Shown: piece by piece, positions 32,579 to 44,359 of the stretch
Position numbering within the stretch: position 1 is the stretch's first letter
Layout: the number at the start of each line of letters is the position of its first letter
Assembly: GCA_025642075.2 (NCBI GenBank)
Contig: JAODUO010000476.1
Location: 432,501 to 496,500, forward strand
Source: Ridgeia piscesae
Lineage: Eukaryota; Annelida; Polychaeta; Sabellida; Siboglinidae
Reading direction: 5' to 3'
DNA: 64,000 nucleotides
Program-made: the position numbers and the translations under genes
Notes under the pieces: model-generated
Told to the model about the DNA's origin: nothing
Databases searched by the model: none
What the model saw: only the letters and a program-made list of their open reading frames with translations

Positions 32579-34870
32579 CTATGGATGTCAAAAATAAACT
32601 GTCACCAGTCATGTCTCACATCAACGCCTCACACATAAAACCAAATTAAAGGTTTGAATTATGCGTAAACCAAACTGACGTTTTACAGTACAGTTTTTCC
32701 TTATAAGGAGGCGGTGTGTTCTTAGATTGTATTTATTTATTTATTTATTACAGTATAATTCCCTACAGACGTGCACCGCATGAGTGCAAGTGCTTGGGTG
32801 GGCAACTATTAATTTCCCACACGAGACATAAGTAGCATACGGTATCATGTTGGACAAATGTACACATCGTATACAGAGCACACATCTAAGATCACAATTT
32901 TATTTTCTGCCCAATTTCACCTCTGGAAAATGGGTGCATGTATATTATGTAGTATGCATTTATAGGGAGTAATATAGTAATTTAAATGTCTCAAGACTAT
33001 AATACATAATGTTGAAGGCATGCCAAATTGTATTTAACTGGGCATTTCTTATTAAGCCCAGAACGATATTCGCTATATTTGAAAGTGTCCATTGTCAAAA
33101 ATGTCAACAGGTAAACAAAATATTTGGCTTCGCAACAAGATTTATTGGCAATATTGCTAAAGCCGACCGACTTCAACACAGCAGCCTTCCCGTTACAAAT
33201 TACTTTGCTGGTTAATGACGATCAGAGGTATATACCCTCTCCTCTGCCTTATATTCATTCAGTGGTGGAAATGGCTGCAGTTAGTAGCACTTATTTCTGG
33301 CCAGAACGAAGGCATTGCAACGCAGAATGAAAAGTGGAACATGTTATCTTGACACAATGCGATTTAGTAGTGACTAGATACTTTCATAAAAAAACAATGG
33401 CATATTCGTTCTAAAAATGTTATCGTGTGTATAAATATAAGGATTAATCATGCAGCTGAACCAAATTTCTATGACTTTATTTTTACATTTCTATAAATCA
33501 TACAATGGTACTAGTTGGCAAGGTATATTGGTGTAAACTATTCAACTGTGATGTCAGTAACTCGACTAGTCTTCTCAATTGCCTCATTCCCGTTTTTTAT
33601 GTTCTCTTTTCTGTCATTTGATCGCCGCTACTGAAAGTGCTGCCCACTGCCTAAAATGATTACTGGAGTGTAACTGACAACACTTTGTAAACACACTGCT
33701 AGAATAATTCAACTATGTAAATTTACACATTTACCTGAGTGACACAGCACCTTTTGTGTAGATCTACCGGTTAGTTGTACGTTTAGCGTATACAATAATT
33801 ATGTAACACTTTCAGTGAAACAAAAAGGTTACCTGGTAACTAATTCTAAGAGAAGTTCAGCAGATCCATAAAACATAAAAAAACACCATCAGATAAACGT
33901 TATATGTAATTAAAGCTGTTACCTTTTGTGTTTATCAAAAATATCGACATGTATATTAGTCTAATTTGAATCTTTAAGTTAAGCAAAACTCTGTTTAACA
34001 TTCTAAGAACAAAATTACATGCACAAAACAAAATAATTATATACATCAGAGATAGATGTCGTCGTCACGTGCTGAACACAGCCCTACTTTCTACATTGGG
34101 ATACAAAACTAATTTTATTGATGAAACGAATTATTGTTCAAAACCCATAATTAACGTGTTGTATGTGTATTAAACATATACTAAATTCAATTGTGGGAAA
34201 ACAGTATTCAATAGATCTGGCCGGTGCATTTAGAAAATAATAATTTGTTGTTAAAGGAAATATACACAAGGCATTGATTCGTTTTCCGTGTATACATAAC
34301 GATTAAGTATGGATGTAACATTTGCCAACTTTCACAAAATAAATACAAAAACAGTTATTATATAAATTCGATTTTAAGCCTGTCAGCATAGCGATTCCAG
34401 CGGAAAGCTTAACGTTAATTAGCAAGACAATCACGTGGTATCGTGGCGTGAAAGACGTCACATACTGACATCAGGCGGACCCTTTTTACGTATTCAGAGC
34501 ATGTTTACAAAGTAACTTTTTGTGTCGAAACGAGCGTCATAATAAATTAGTGTGCGGTATTCCGATGTAATACCAACACTAGTCATCACACGGAACAAAT
34601 ATGTATCCTACGGTTACACACGAATCATTTTGGTACAAAATTGAAGCCACGGATATTGCGGAGGCCTGACTGAGCGTCGGGTTCGTCGCCGCATTCGGAT
34701 CGTTTTCTGAGTAATTATATCGATTGCAGCCCACGGAAGATAATCCACGCAATGACACATACATTACATCTAACGTCAGACAGAAATGTTTTATAATCCA
34801 TTAATATCACTAATATGCCGACGTATGAAGGAGGAATTGTAGATTTAACGTAAGTGTATCCGTTACCCGA
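32579..34870. other. Intronic sequence of gene B, no gene seen
   Basis: Contains a (TTTA)n tract at 32728-32750. Otherwise AT-rich with only short frames that show no motif. Confidence 0.45.
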
Positions 34871-34879
34871 ATACCGCTG

Positions 34880-34960
34880 GTCTCTGTGGCTCACTTGGTA
34901 AACGCGCCCATTAGGTGCTTTCGATTTCACAATTGGAAGGACACTGGTTCAAACCTAACA
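34880..34960 (+). repeat. tRNA-derived SINE head
   Basis: A pol III A box (TGGCTCACTTGG at 34887-34898) and B box (GGTTCAAACC at 34946-34955) match consensus at a spacing of 59 bases. The would-be acceptor and T stems do not pair, so this is not a working tRNA gene. A similar GGTCTCTGTGG start with truncated downstream sequence occurs at about 19903. Confidence 0.45.
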
Positions 34961-35084
34961 TGAATCCATTAATATTTGTATACACATTTTATGTTTTCAC
35001 TAAATAATCATTAAGAATTGAATCATGTTAAATCAATAAATGATCTACTGCTTGTGTTTTTATTGTTAATATATGCGGCAGGAT

Positions 35085-35400
35085 TGTGGCAGTGCGGTGC
35101 TTTATGCATTAGGGAGGCAGCCATGAACAAGTTGCAGTTGATGCAGAATTCGACAGCGAGACTGGTGGCAAATCAACGAAAACATCAACTAATTACGCCT
35201 TTGTTGATAAAGTTGCACTGGCTTCCAGTTCGCTGGCGTGTCCAGTATAAACTATGGTGCCATGTGTTTACCCTCTTGCTTGGACTTGTACCAGTGGACT
35301 GGCAGTTGACTTGCAAACCAATTGCGACTTATATGGCAGCGAGAAATGATGGATCAACCAGTAACGACACCGCTTCCCTTCGGATTAATTTGTAAAACTA
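35085..35400 (+). pseudogene. CR1/L2-type LINE 3' coding fragment
   Basis: The frame from about 35085 reads LWQCGALCIREAAMNKLQLM, QNSTARLVANQRK, ITPLLIKLHWLPVRWRVQYK and CHVFTLLLGLVP. This is the thumb/C-terminal region of CR1/L2-like reverse transcriptases, where LQ.VQN.AARLV and LHWLPV..R..YK are diagnostic. The upstream palm is missing. The frame stops at 35393. Confidence 0.8.
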
Positions 35401-35429
35401 CACGATTAGTTGGTCATCTACGATGAGGA

Positions 35430-35590
35430 ATGCAATAAGTCCTAACCCTAACCCTACCCATGTCTTCTGTAGACCCTACATCAAGATGATTGACATCATT
35501 TTCAGGTTCATTGCATCTCACCGTGCAGGCAATTGGGAACTGAGTCTAACAACATGCCGTCGTTTACTGTTGCTGCTGGTCACACTACTA
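35430..35590 (+). pseudogene. Fragment of an uncharacterised repeat-borne protein
   Basis: YIKMIDIIFRFIASHRAGNW ELSL (35483-35552) resembles a block, F-I-R-A-x-R-x-G-N/D-W-x-L-x-L, that recurs in uncharacterised invertebrate proteins often associated with mobile DNA. Only this block is preserved. Just before it, CCTAACCCTAACCC at 35441-35455 resembles two telomere-type repeats, too few to mean anything. Confidence 0.35.
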
Positions 35591-37220
35591 CTGTTATTCG
35601 CTCCCACTGTGCCTAAAGGAAATGAACAACCTGGAGATCACAGCACCATATCTATATAAATTAGTCACTCCAAGAAAAGTCACTATGTTGTATGCAGAAA
35701 AGTTAGTTCATTCAATAACATCCCATCTGATAAGGCTCTTAAGCACACATACTAGATATGTGGAGGAACGTGCGGGTGGGTTTACACATACAACCTAGGA
35801 TGCTAAAGCAAGAACCAAGTGGCTTTACACAAAGTCAGTGTCATCTGAGGTTTCAAAGAAATTATGAACTTTCCGCAGGCGGGGAATGTCTGGCAATACT
35901 AGGATGATGGGACACAAGAACTGATCAATAATAACCAACAGCATGCATTAAACAGCAGAATGATCTGGAAAATGTAAATCAAACTGGCAAGACTGAGCTC
36001 CTGCAATGTTTGAATGACAACTCAAAGAAAGTTAAAAAGGTAAAGCTTGGCACATTTGAAGAAATCCATTCTGAACAACAACATACTGCCCCGCAGAAGC
36101 AGAACTGACAGCTAATCAATGAAGTTGTCATACTGAAACGCCTTCTTCAACGGAAAGCTGTTGGGGAGAATGCTACGATATACCAGCCGAAGGTACAACA
36201 GTTCATGTGTTGTTCATGGGAACACTAAGAAACCAGACAATCAATAACCACCATATCTGCATGAGACGAAGATCATAATATGCATCACACTTGCTGCAGA
36301 AATGTCTCCAAGGTCTCATGTCGGGAAGAATGCGTACACTTCTAGCACACGGACACACCTTGCTTTTCGACAATTCAAACTCAGTGGGTGCAGTGAAATG
36401 GAAATAAACATAGAAAAATGTATTTGTCCAACTTGAACATCTTTAAAATGAATATTGGTTATAGAATCGCACAAATCTGTTTAGCAAATCGGATGTAGTG
36501 TTTGTTTTGTGCTCTGAATGATTTGTTTAGAAAGATCCTTGTTTTCGTAGGCCATTTGTGACGATGCAGTCTTCCATTATCGTTACTTTGTTATGACAAG
36601 CAATCAACCATAGTGAAAGAAGCATAGATGCCAAATAGATACATTTCTGATTTTTTTGAAGTAGTTATCAAATATTGCATACAATTACTTGATACTGACT
36701 TGCATGCTCCATAAATAACAGTCAATTATATGTGAGAAGCTGGTATTCGGTATACACTGGGTTATTCTAATAAGGCGTAAAACCATTGTGTTCATCAACA
36801 TAATATCACCTGGGGTGATTGGCCCTACATAATTACAGTAGAGAGAATTACTGAATTATTTGGCAAGTACACATAATTAGAATATCCAGATACACATCAT
36901 TCACATTCTATTCTTATAATAGAGCAACTTGAGCAAAGAAGGAATACACACAGACATGTGCTTAAACATAATAAATTGTATGCAATACTTCAACTGCAAA
37001 CATGTAAAGTGGATATTTCTAAAAGAACTCTTGCACATACAAAACATTTATTTCTTGCACTAATCTCCTGGCATTTAATGTAGACAATGCACTTCCCACT
37101 ATTGAGAAAAGTGTTAGAGCAAGGCTAAGTTAATAAACTTTGAATCCTTTCCATACTATGCTCAAACCACCAAGATTTATTTAAACTGCACCAACTAGCA
37201 ATATTATGGGAGACACTTAC
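35591..37220. other. Intronic sequence of gene B, no gene seen
   Basis: The first part (to about 36390) is moderately GC-rich and may be decayed repeat DNA. The rest is AT-rich. No recognisable exon. Confidence 0.45.
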
Positions 37221-37502
37221 CAGCAATCACTGTAATGTTCACTATAGTATTGCAGCAGACCATGTATGGGGACGGAATTGGAATCACATTGCACACCTCC
37301 ACTTCGAATGATCGATTCCCAAGCATACCCTCAGTGACAATGAGGGAATGCCAACTGCCAATAATAGTATTGTTTGATGTATCTGTCCACGTGAATTTTA
37401 TTTCTGCTGGGTTGCATGCCGAAGTAACTGTCATTATCTCTCCAACATGTACCGTCCCTCCAAAGGTACCATTAATCGTCACCTCCAATTTTTCAGGTCC
37501 AA
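37221..37502 (-). CDS. Ig receptor gene B, third Ig-like domain exon
   Basis: An internal exon of 282 bases with acceptor TGTTGCTTCAG and donor GTAAGTGT, both phase 1. The encoded domain starts GPEKLEVTINGTFGGTVHVG. It has the B-strand cysteine in TSACNPAE, the C-strand tryptophan in IKFTWTDTSNNTI, the E-F region LIVTEGMLGNRSFEVEVCN and ends in IVNITVIAG. The Ig core is complete, unlike the gene A paralogue. An extra CC pair follows in YMVCCNT. NTI/NRS/NIT sequons suggest glycosylation. It is the membrane-proximal Ig domain, leading to the transmembrane exon at 32450-32578. Confidence 0.85.
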
Positions 37503-37718
37503 CTGAAGCAACATTTTCAACAAAATAAATGATTGTGAAAAAAAATGAATAGGGTATGTGACAATCAATTTAGCGTGTCCATGGTGATTGCTTACAGCAA
37601 CTATTAATCGTCTTAAGTTACTTTATTCTTACAGATTAGGATGGCATTTCATATCCTTATACTGAAATAGCTGACAATCTATAACAAAATGTATGATCAT
37701 TTATAATCAAATACTTAC

Positions 37719-38066
37719 AATAAACATTTAGTAATGGCAACGTGTATATTTTGTTGAATGCAAAGTCGTTTATAGGTATGTTGTCCGCAAATCCTTTTTG
37801 ACGCTGTGGCTTGTCAAAGTATGTGTAACAATCGATGAAATACGCTTGATTGTGAATTGCTTTCATCTCGAAAACAACACTGTACTTGATAGTGTCATCG
37901 CTTGACTCGTTCTCGGCTGGTACAAAAGCACCACTCGTTAGATCCTTCCATTTCATCTTTGGGGTAAACATACCCTTGAACTTCCGCTCACAGGTGCATT
38001 TAATGTACTCGCCTACTACTGTCTCATTGCTCGTTGTTGCGTTGAATGTACAATTTGGATTAAATG
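37719..38066 (-). CDS. Ig receptor gene B, second Ig-like domain exon
   Basis: An internal exon of 348 bases, the same length as the gene A paralogue (2066-2413). The acceptor (GACTGCTTTCAG) and donor (GTAAGTAT) are phase 1. Core residues: Cys in YIKCTCERK, Trp in TPKMKWKDL, Cys in AYFIDCYTYFDKP. Conserved with gene A: the leading N.TVVG/E.VVGKYIK region, TPKMKW, IKYSV and FDKPQRQ.FADNIPIN. The first Cys (PNCTFN) is also shared and may form a linker disulfide. The open frame and identical exon length with many replacements suggest that both copies are under coding constraint. Confidence 0.85.
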
Positions 38067-38521
38067 CTGAAAGCAGTCAGTAAATACGGCAATACTGTTA
38101 ATATGTAAACAAAGTAATCTGTCTGGGCATATATGCATGTTAAAAGCAGCATCAACCTATAAGTTATATGATAACATATAAATGAATTACGAATGATATA
38201 TAAATGTTTAGAAATGTCTCCCAAAAATGTAATACTATAATTAAATGTAATATAACAAGAGCACATTTAGAGTGCCTTGGATCCAGATGATATTGTTCAA
38301 AGACATTAACACAATGATGCAATATAAAATGTGATTAGTAATCTAGCAGCTATAACAATATTAATGTTATATATAAATTGTTTGACCTGGAGTATATCAA
38401 CCGCAGGGTTATAATTTTAGGATGACTACATATGGTAATAACGCTCATTTAAAACTGTTTACGTGAACTCGTGTAGATTCAAAGCACGTCACGGTCACTG
38501 GTCAATTGTTATTTTACTTAC

Positions 38522-38830
38522 CACTGAATACGATAACGTATACCGATGTGACGGAATCTTGCGCTTCTAATGACAAACACGTGTATCGTCCACATTGATT
38601 TAGTTCAATAGATATGATAGTCAAGTCATATGTTCCTGCAGGCTTGGTTTCGACGTAATATTTGTCAGTATGATACATATCAGCCCCAGATGATATCGTA
38701 TCTGCATAGCCGGAAGGAGTTGAAACATATTCGATCCAGGATACAATGGGCCCAGCACATCTGATTGTAACATTGTGTCCAACCAACGCAGCGACATTCT
38801 GTGGGTGGATCGTCAACTGTTTACACACAA
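38522..38830 (-). CDS. Ig receptor gene B, first (V-like) Ig domain exon
   Basis: An internal exon of 309 bases, exactly the length of the gene A V-like exon. Acceptor TTTTATTGCAG and donor GTAAGTAA, both phase 1. Motifs: NVAALVGHNVTIRC (B strand), IVSWIEY (C strand), TYDLTIISIELNQCGRYTC (E-F strands). An additional pair of cysteines (VCKQ at the start and NQC before GRYTC) is not in gene A. An in-frame ATG (38861) precedes a short hydrophobic run, MACIMFCFIAVVC, that could mimic a signal peptide if the acceptor were not used. The matching acceptor in gene A argues for an upstream signal exon instead. Confidence 0.83.
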
Positions 38831-38839
38831 CTGCAATAA

Positions 38840-39342
38840 AACAAAACATAATGCATGCCACGATTTGCAGATTATGTATGTAACATTGACTGAAGGTACA
38901 AATAGGTTACAAATTTGTTAATGATATTTATTAAAAGACACAAATGTTCAGATAGACATGTGTCTTTGTGCGTGTGTGCACATAATCCACTCTAAGCATG
39001 CATAGAGTAGATAATGCATTTACACGTCGACTCTAATTTGTACCCATCCAAAATTAACTTCACCCACCTAAATGACGGGAGGACAGATTTAGATAAAACT
39101 ACGAACAGGGTTCAAAATTAACGATAGCAAACAAAGGTACTAATGAACTGGACAATAATATAGTAATTTACAAACAACATTTCTGAAAAAGAAATTCTGA
39201 TGTTTGAAAGAGAAATTCTATGTAAACCTGTAAAGTAAATATATTTTGAATAAAACATGTTCCAAACATAACTGAATACTGAATATATGTATATTATATA
39301 TTTGTTACTAATCCAAAATATTATTTAATTAATACTATAGTA

Positions 39343-39382
<40 letters not shown>

Positions 39383-40735
39383 TACTATAGTATTAATACA
39401 GTACTATTTTATGTTGAATATAACATATTACTATTAGTATTACTATTATAATTATTATTAGATTATAATTAGTGTACTTAAACCATATTGATCTATGGCT
39501 GCTTGGTGGATAATTAATAACACATAATCTTTGTAAATGTGAATTTGTAATTGCCAATACAATTAGGATTATTTATTTTACACCATATAAAAGTGAAGTA
39601 TATGACTTATTACTTACATAACGAAACGAACATATTTAATTATTTTTATTTAAACTAATGTTGCAGCAGTTTATAGCAGTTAATTTAATAAACGTAATAT
39701 GACTAAATCTTTGTGTAATCATTCGATGAATAGAGCACTGATAAACTCATGATTCACTCATGTATGTACTTAAAATTAATTATGTTTAATTTCTTTACAA
39801 CACGTGCTTAATAAAACAAATTAATTAGATTATGATATGCAATAAATATAGTCAGTTACCTAATTAATAGTGTTTAAAAATTAATATATTTAGTTATTTT
39901 TCATGTATATTTGAAATGCACTATTTGTAATTGTTGTTATAACCGTCGCAGAAACATGGCGAATATTGGAAGGCTAATGCTCAAAATGATTGAACCCCAA
40001 AACAAGCTCACCTAAACTAAAAAGTGTTTAATTGCACGCCCCAGAAATGAAGTTTCATCAACCCATCTCTTTCCAAGTATATTGCCTATGTGTTATATGT
40101 TGTGAATTATCTTTAAATTGTTACTGATTGGATAAAACATCCTGAACAAACTGTACTTTTGGTTGGATATTTGCACCTTTGGATTTAGTTCTACATTCAC
40201 TTTGCAAAATAAAAGAAACAGAACGTTAGTTTATTTAAAGTTGCTTTACAGGGTTTTATACTGCGCACGATGTCTAAAAAGAAAACATTTATACAGTTAC
40301 GTACTTTAAAAATATTACTGATGGGTCATTCCGTGTGAACGTAACCAATGGGGTTGCTGTCATCTCTTGGATTTTTGAATAGATCAGTATGGTGCTTTGG
40401 TAAGATTAACATGAATCCAAAATTTGAGCGTTCTAGCTTAAATAGTTTCATGTTATGGCAGTTTGAAATTTGGGATATTTTTCGACAGCTTGTTAAAAAT
40501 AAATAATAGTATTCATTTCACTAGTCAGTATGTTCTGCAATCTTTGGCGTGTGTCAGTGAAATTGTGTGGAGTTGTTTTCTTTAACAATAGAGATTATAT
40601 AACTACAATTAGAACACAAATACAGTGTTTGGGTAATGTGCAGCAAGTTGATAAACATCATGGTTTATTCAAAATATCATTCGCGATAGTTTTCAGACCG
40701 ATTGTGAGCAAAATACACACACATTAGAAACACAT
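38840..40735. other. No gene seen; upstream of Ig gene B
   Basis: AT-rich sequence that should contain the signal-peptide exon and promoter of gene B; neither could be located. It includes the perfect palindrome at 39328-39397. Confidence 0.45.
39328..39397. repeat. Perfect 70-bp palindrome with AT core
   Basis: Bases 39328-39362 are the exact reverse complement of 39363-39397, with no spacer. The outer arms contain ATTAATACTATAGTACTG; the centre is a TA run. It could extrude a cruciform. Confidence 0.92.
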
Positions 40736-40737
40736 TT

Positions 40738-40870
40738 ACATATTTGGTATCTAAACTTACAGTTACAGATGTGCAATTCTGATAAATATGGCGGGTCTGG
40801 TTGCTTTAATTATGAATTTCTTTTTAAAAAATGACCAACTTCCGACCAAACAAAGTGGATGACACGTAGT
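40738..40870 (-). repeat. Dispersed repeat R, copy a (inverted)
   Basis: The complement reads GGTCGGAAG, then TTTTTAAA..AAATTCATAATTAA and CAGACCCGCCATATTTATCAG. It is related to two direct copies at 43787-43995 and 44157-44350. Unknown family without coding sequence. Confidence 0.6.
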
Positions 40871-41019
40871 ATGTATTGTCGCAAAACCTTTTCACACACA
40901 CAAGTGATTATCTCGTGTTCCTGGGATGGTTCGAGCAGATACAAATCGGTCATCTAACAATGCCCTTTTGCTGTCAACGTCAGCAGCAGTAACGAAAACG
41001 ACTGTGATATGTTGGATAT

Positions 41020-41150
41020 TACACACACGCACACGCGCATGCGCACGCGCACGCACACACACACACACAAACACACACCACACACAAACATACACACGCA
41101 CGCACGCACGCGCGCGCGCACACACACACACACACACACATACACGTCAA
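41020..41150. repeat. (CA)n/(CG) mixed microsatellite
   Basis: ACACAC runs are interspersed with GCGCAC and CGCACGCACG. Potential Z-DNA. Open frames through it are low complexity (His-Thr or Val-Cys). Confidence 0.9.
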
Positions 41151-41539
41151 GCAACTGTCTCACTGACAAGATATGTCCTTCCAATGGACTTTGAATGCGT
41201 GCCCATACTGCCAGCCGTTTAACTGTTCCTCCAATTCCATCTCATGTGTTTTTACCATGGCTGGTCACAAAGAAATTCCATTCGCAATCCAGTCCAAAAT
41301 CATCACTGTGGTGACGAATATTTGCAAAATTCTAGATTTTTTTGGGTACCGGGGCACCCTGTCATCACTGGGTAAAAGCAGTGTACATATACATGTAAGT
41401 ATTGTGACATATATAGAAAATGTACCCATACCCACATGGTAGAACTGTCACTATTTTACAATTTATACAACTTATATTTGTATGAGAAGTTTGATAAATT
41501 TGCGTGATATTTGTGTTATGTTTGCGATATGCCTCGTAA

Positions 41540-43795
41540 ACAGATCTATCTTTTTCTTCTTCGCCTTTTCCCACTAGGTGGGGTCAGCGGCCCGAATTCT
41601 TGATTTCCAGAATGTTCTGTCCTGGGCATCCTCTGGGGTGATCCGCAGTGCCTGCATATCCCTTCGGACGCAATCCATCTCCCTCTTGGTCTCCCCTTGG
41701 TCTTTTCCTGGCACTCTCATGTCAGCAACTGCTCTCACTTCGTTGTTTTCTTCCATTCTCTGCATGTGTCCATACCAGCGTAGTCTCATTTCTCTTACTT
41801 TCTCTTGTATACTATTCACTCCTAGCTCCTTTCTTATGTCCACACGTTTTACTTTGTCTCTCAGTGTTACTCCTTTAATTCTTCGCAACATCCTCATCTC
41901 TGTTTTCTCGAGAATCTGTTCGTCCTTCTTTCTAACTGTCCAACATTCTGCTCCATATAGAAGTACTGGTCTAATGACAGTCATGTAGAGCTTGATCTTT
42001 AGTTTCCTTGGCATTTTCTTGTCACTGATAACTCCGGATAGGTCTCTCCACCTGTCTGATGCTTGTGCCTTGGCTGTCTTTGATGTTTGCTTTTGTTCTT
42101 CTCCTGCTGCTGACCATCACTTCCGTTTTCCCGATGTTGACTTTTAGTCCCTTCCTCTCCATCCCAATATGCCAATCAAGCCATCTTCTCTGCATCTCCT
42201 CCTCTGTGTCTGTTACTGATCGTCAGCAAACAGCAGCTCACATGGCAACCCACGTCTGAACTCTTCGCTGATGACATTTAGTACTACGATAAACAGGTAT
42301 CCCTGATTCCTGGTGTAGGCCAACTTTGATGGGAAACTCATCAGTTCTGCCATGCATGGTTCTCACTACTGTTGATGCTCCATGGTATGTTGCTTCTACT
42401 AGCCTCACTAGCTTCTCTGGAACCCCTCTCCTTCGCTGACACCAATACATAAGATCCCTGGGCACCCTGTCATACGATTTTTCCAAATCTACGAAGGTGA
42501 GGAATAAATCCTTGTGCACTTCTATGTGTTTTTCTTGCAGTTGTTGTATTATAAATACTGCATCTGTTGTACCTTTCCTTGGACTTAATCCAAATTGCAT
42601 GTTGTTGACTGTGATAAGTTTTCTGAGTCTGCGCTCTACAATCTTCTCAAACATCTTCATCCCATGTTCCAACAACTTAATGCCTGTAACGTTGCCACAT
42701 TCTAGTGGGCCCCCCTTTTGCTTGTATATAGGGACAAGCTCACTTTTCTTCCACTCTTCTCTCTTTTCAGTATTTCATGCATCATGTCCACTCCACTCTC
42801 CCCTAGGTGTTTGATAAGGTCTATCGGGAGGCCTGAGCATCCTGCAGCTTTTCCCTTGTTCATGCTCTCTGTGGCTTTCTTCACTTCTTCCCTTGATATT
42901 TCCTGAACTGGTCCTTCTACAGCTGGTACTTCTCCGAGCTGTTGCCTGGCGTTTTCTACATTTAGTAGGTTGCTGAAATACTCTCTCCACCTCTCTTTGA
43001 TATTTACCTCATCTGTTAGCATCTCCCATATTTGGTCTTTAATCACATTCACTTCCCCAATGTCTCTTCTTGATCTTGCCCTTTGCTTTGCCACCTTGTA
43101 GATCATCCGTTCACTTATGTTCCCATCTTGTCATACCACTCGTTGTATGCCTCGTTTTTAGCTTTGGCTACTGCAGTTTTGCCTCTATCTTCGTGTTCTT
43201 ATACGCCTCCTTCAGTTCGTGTCCACTTTGCACCTGCCATTTCTTGAATGCATCCTTTTTCCTTCTCAGGCTCTCATGCACCTCTTCATTCCACCACCAG
43301 GTCTCCCTCTCCAGGTGTTTTCCTCCTTTGGTGGTTCCACATATCTCTTCTGCTGCCCTCATGACGACTTTCTTAAATGAATTCCAACTCTCTTCTGTAT
43401 TAGTGTCTGCCCCCAACTGGTATTCCTCTTCCACTTTGTCTCTGTATTCCGTCACTTTTTCTCCCTTCAGAGTCCAGATCTTAATCCTCTTTTCTCTGGT
43501 CCTTCTCTTACGTTTTGCTTCTTTTGTCCTCAGGACTGCACATAGCAGCCGATGCTGAGATACAACCTCCTCTCCTGGTATTACCTTGCAGTCTCGCATT
43601 TCCTTCAGATCAGCTCTTCGTGTCATAATGAAATCAATTTGTGAGCTGTTCCCTCCACTCTTATAAGTGATTAGATGCTCTTCGTTTTTGTTGAAGAAAG
43701 TAGTGCCAAGTCTAGGCTCTCCATGCTCTCCGTAAACAGATTGATAAGTTTTGGGTACCACTGGATCCCCATTCTTCTTGAGCAAGAAGCATGGA
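41540..43795 (-). mobile_element. RTE-type LINE, 5'-truncated, second lineage
   Basis: A minus-strand non-LTR element whose 3' end lies near 41540 and whose 5' truncation point is near 43795, inside repeat R copy b. It differs clearly from the element at 2700-5893 in its C-terminal signature (RIRAADPT then a Lys-rich end). Confidence 0.85.
41574..43785 (-). pseudogene. RTE endonuclease/reverse transcriptase, multiply frameshifted
   Basis: Segments in order from 43785 downward: the endonuclease C-terminal half (NEEHLITYKSGGNSSQIDFI, DCKVIPGEEVVSQHRL), a connecting region with WWWNEEVHESLRRKKDAFKK, then from 43106 WREYFSNLLNVEN and MNKGKAAGCSGLPIDLIKHL. From 42675: RKLITVNNMQFGLSPRKGTT, motif A TFVDLEKSYDRVPRDLMYW, and a damaged motif B. 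The ELLFADD box lies near 42240-42220. From 42014: MPRKLKIKLYMTVIRPVLLY GAECW, then LRWYGHMQRMEENN and a terminal RIRAADPT. At least four frameshifts. The catalytic FADD survives but the protein cannot be made. Confidence 0.88.
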
Positions 43796-44350
43796 AGGAT
43801 ATTGGATATATTACTTGTTATTTATGTGTTTGTATTGGTTTATGCCTGATAAACGTTTCAAAACAATATAGTTTAATCCACATTGATCTTTTAGTGGTCG
43901 GAAGTGTGATCATTTTAAAGAAATAAAAAATATAGCACATTAGAGTATGTGTAGATTCATAATTAAGACAGTCAGGCATGTCATGTTGCTCTGATAATAT
44001 ACAATGTTATGCATTGATATAAAATTGAAACAAGCGTTCATTGAACCATCCATATTTAGCTTCCAATCAATGTCTGAAAACCCTCTCGTATATCACGAGC
44101 AATTTATTTTAAAATATCGGGGCACCCAAACCTATGCTATTTTTGTGTGAAGGAAGCTCGGAAGGATATTGAGACTTATTAGTTATTTTGATGAACTTAC
44201 ACGTAGGAAAGGTTTTGTGACAATTTACAAGTTATGCGTCATCAACTTTTATGGGTCGGAAATTGTTTTTTTAAAGAAATATAATAACATACCATCTTTG
44301 CATATGTACAGATTCATAATTAAGGCAAGCAGACCTGCCATATTTCTCAG
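43787..44350 (+). repeat. Dispersed repeat R, copies b (43787-43995) and c (44157-44350)
   Basis: Both begin with GGAAGGATATTG, contain GGTCGGAA.TG and end in AGATTCATAATTAAG.CAG. They form a direct repeat about 370 bases apart. The LINE at 41540-43795 is truncated at the left edge of copy b. Confidence 0.6.
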
Positions 44351-44359
44351 ATTTTTCCG

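Noticed and set aside
34880..34960. Functional tRNA gene
   Set aside because: A and B boxes fit, but acceptor and T stems do not pair and there is no anticodon arm of normal geometry.
35437..35456. Interstitial telomere repeat (CCTAACCCTAACCC)
   Set aside because: Only two to three units, well within chance and common in repeats.
38830..38861. ATG at 38861 with MACIMFCFIAVVC as the signal peptide of gene B
   Set aside because: The same region in gene A and B has a strong intron 3' end (pyrimidine tract plus AG) with phase 1, so these codons are more likely intronic; kept only as an alternative.
40892..41222. Cys-Val or His-Thr rich frames over (CA)n
   Set aside because: Low-complexity translations of the microsatellite; same for 20328-20604 over (GT)n.
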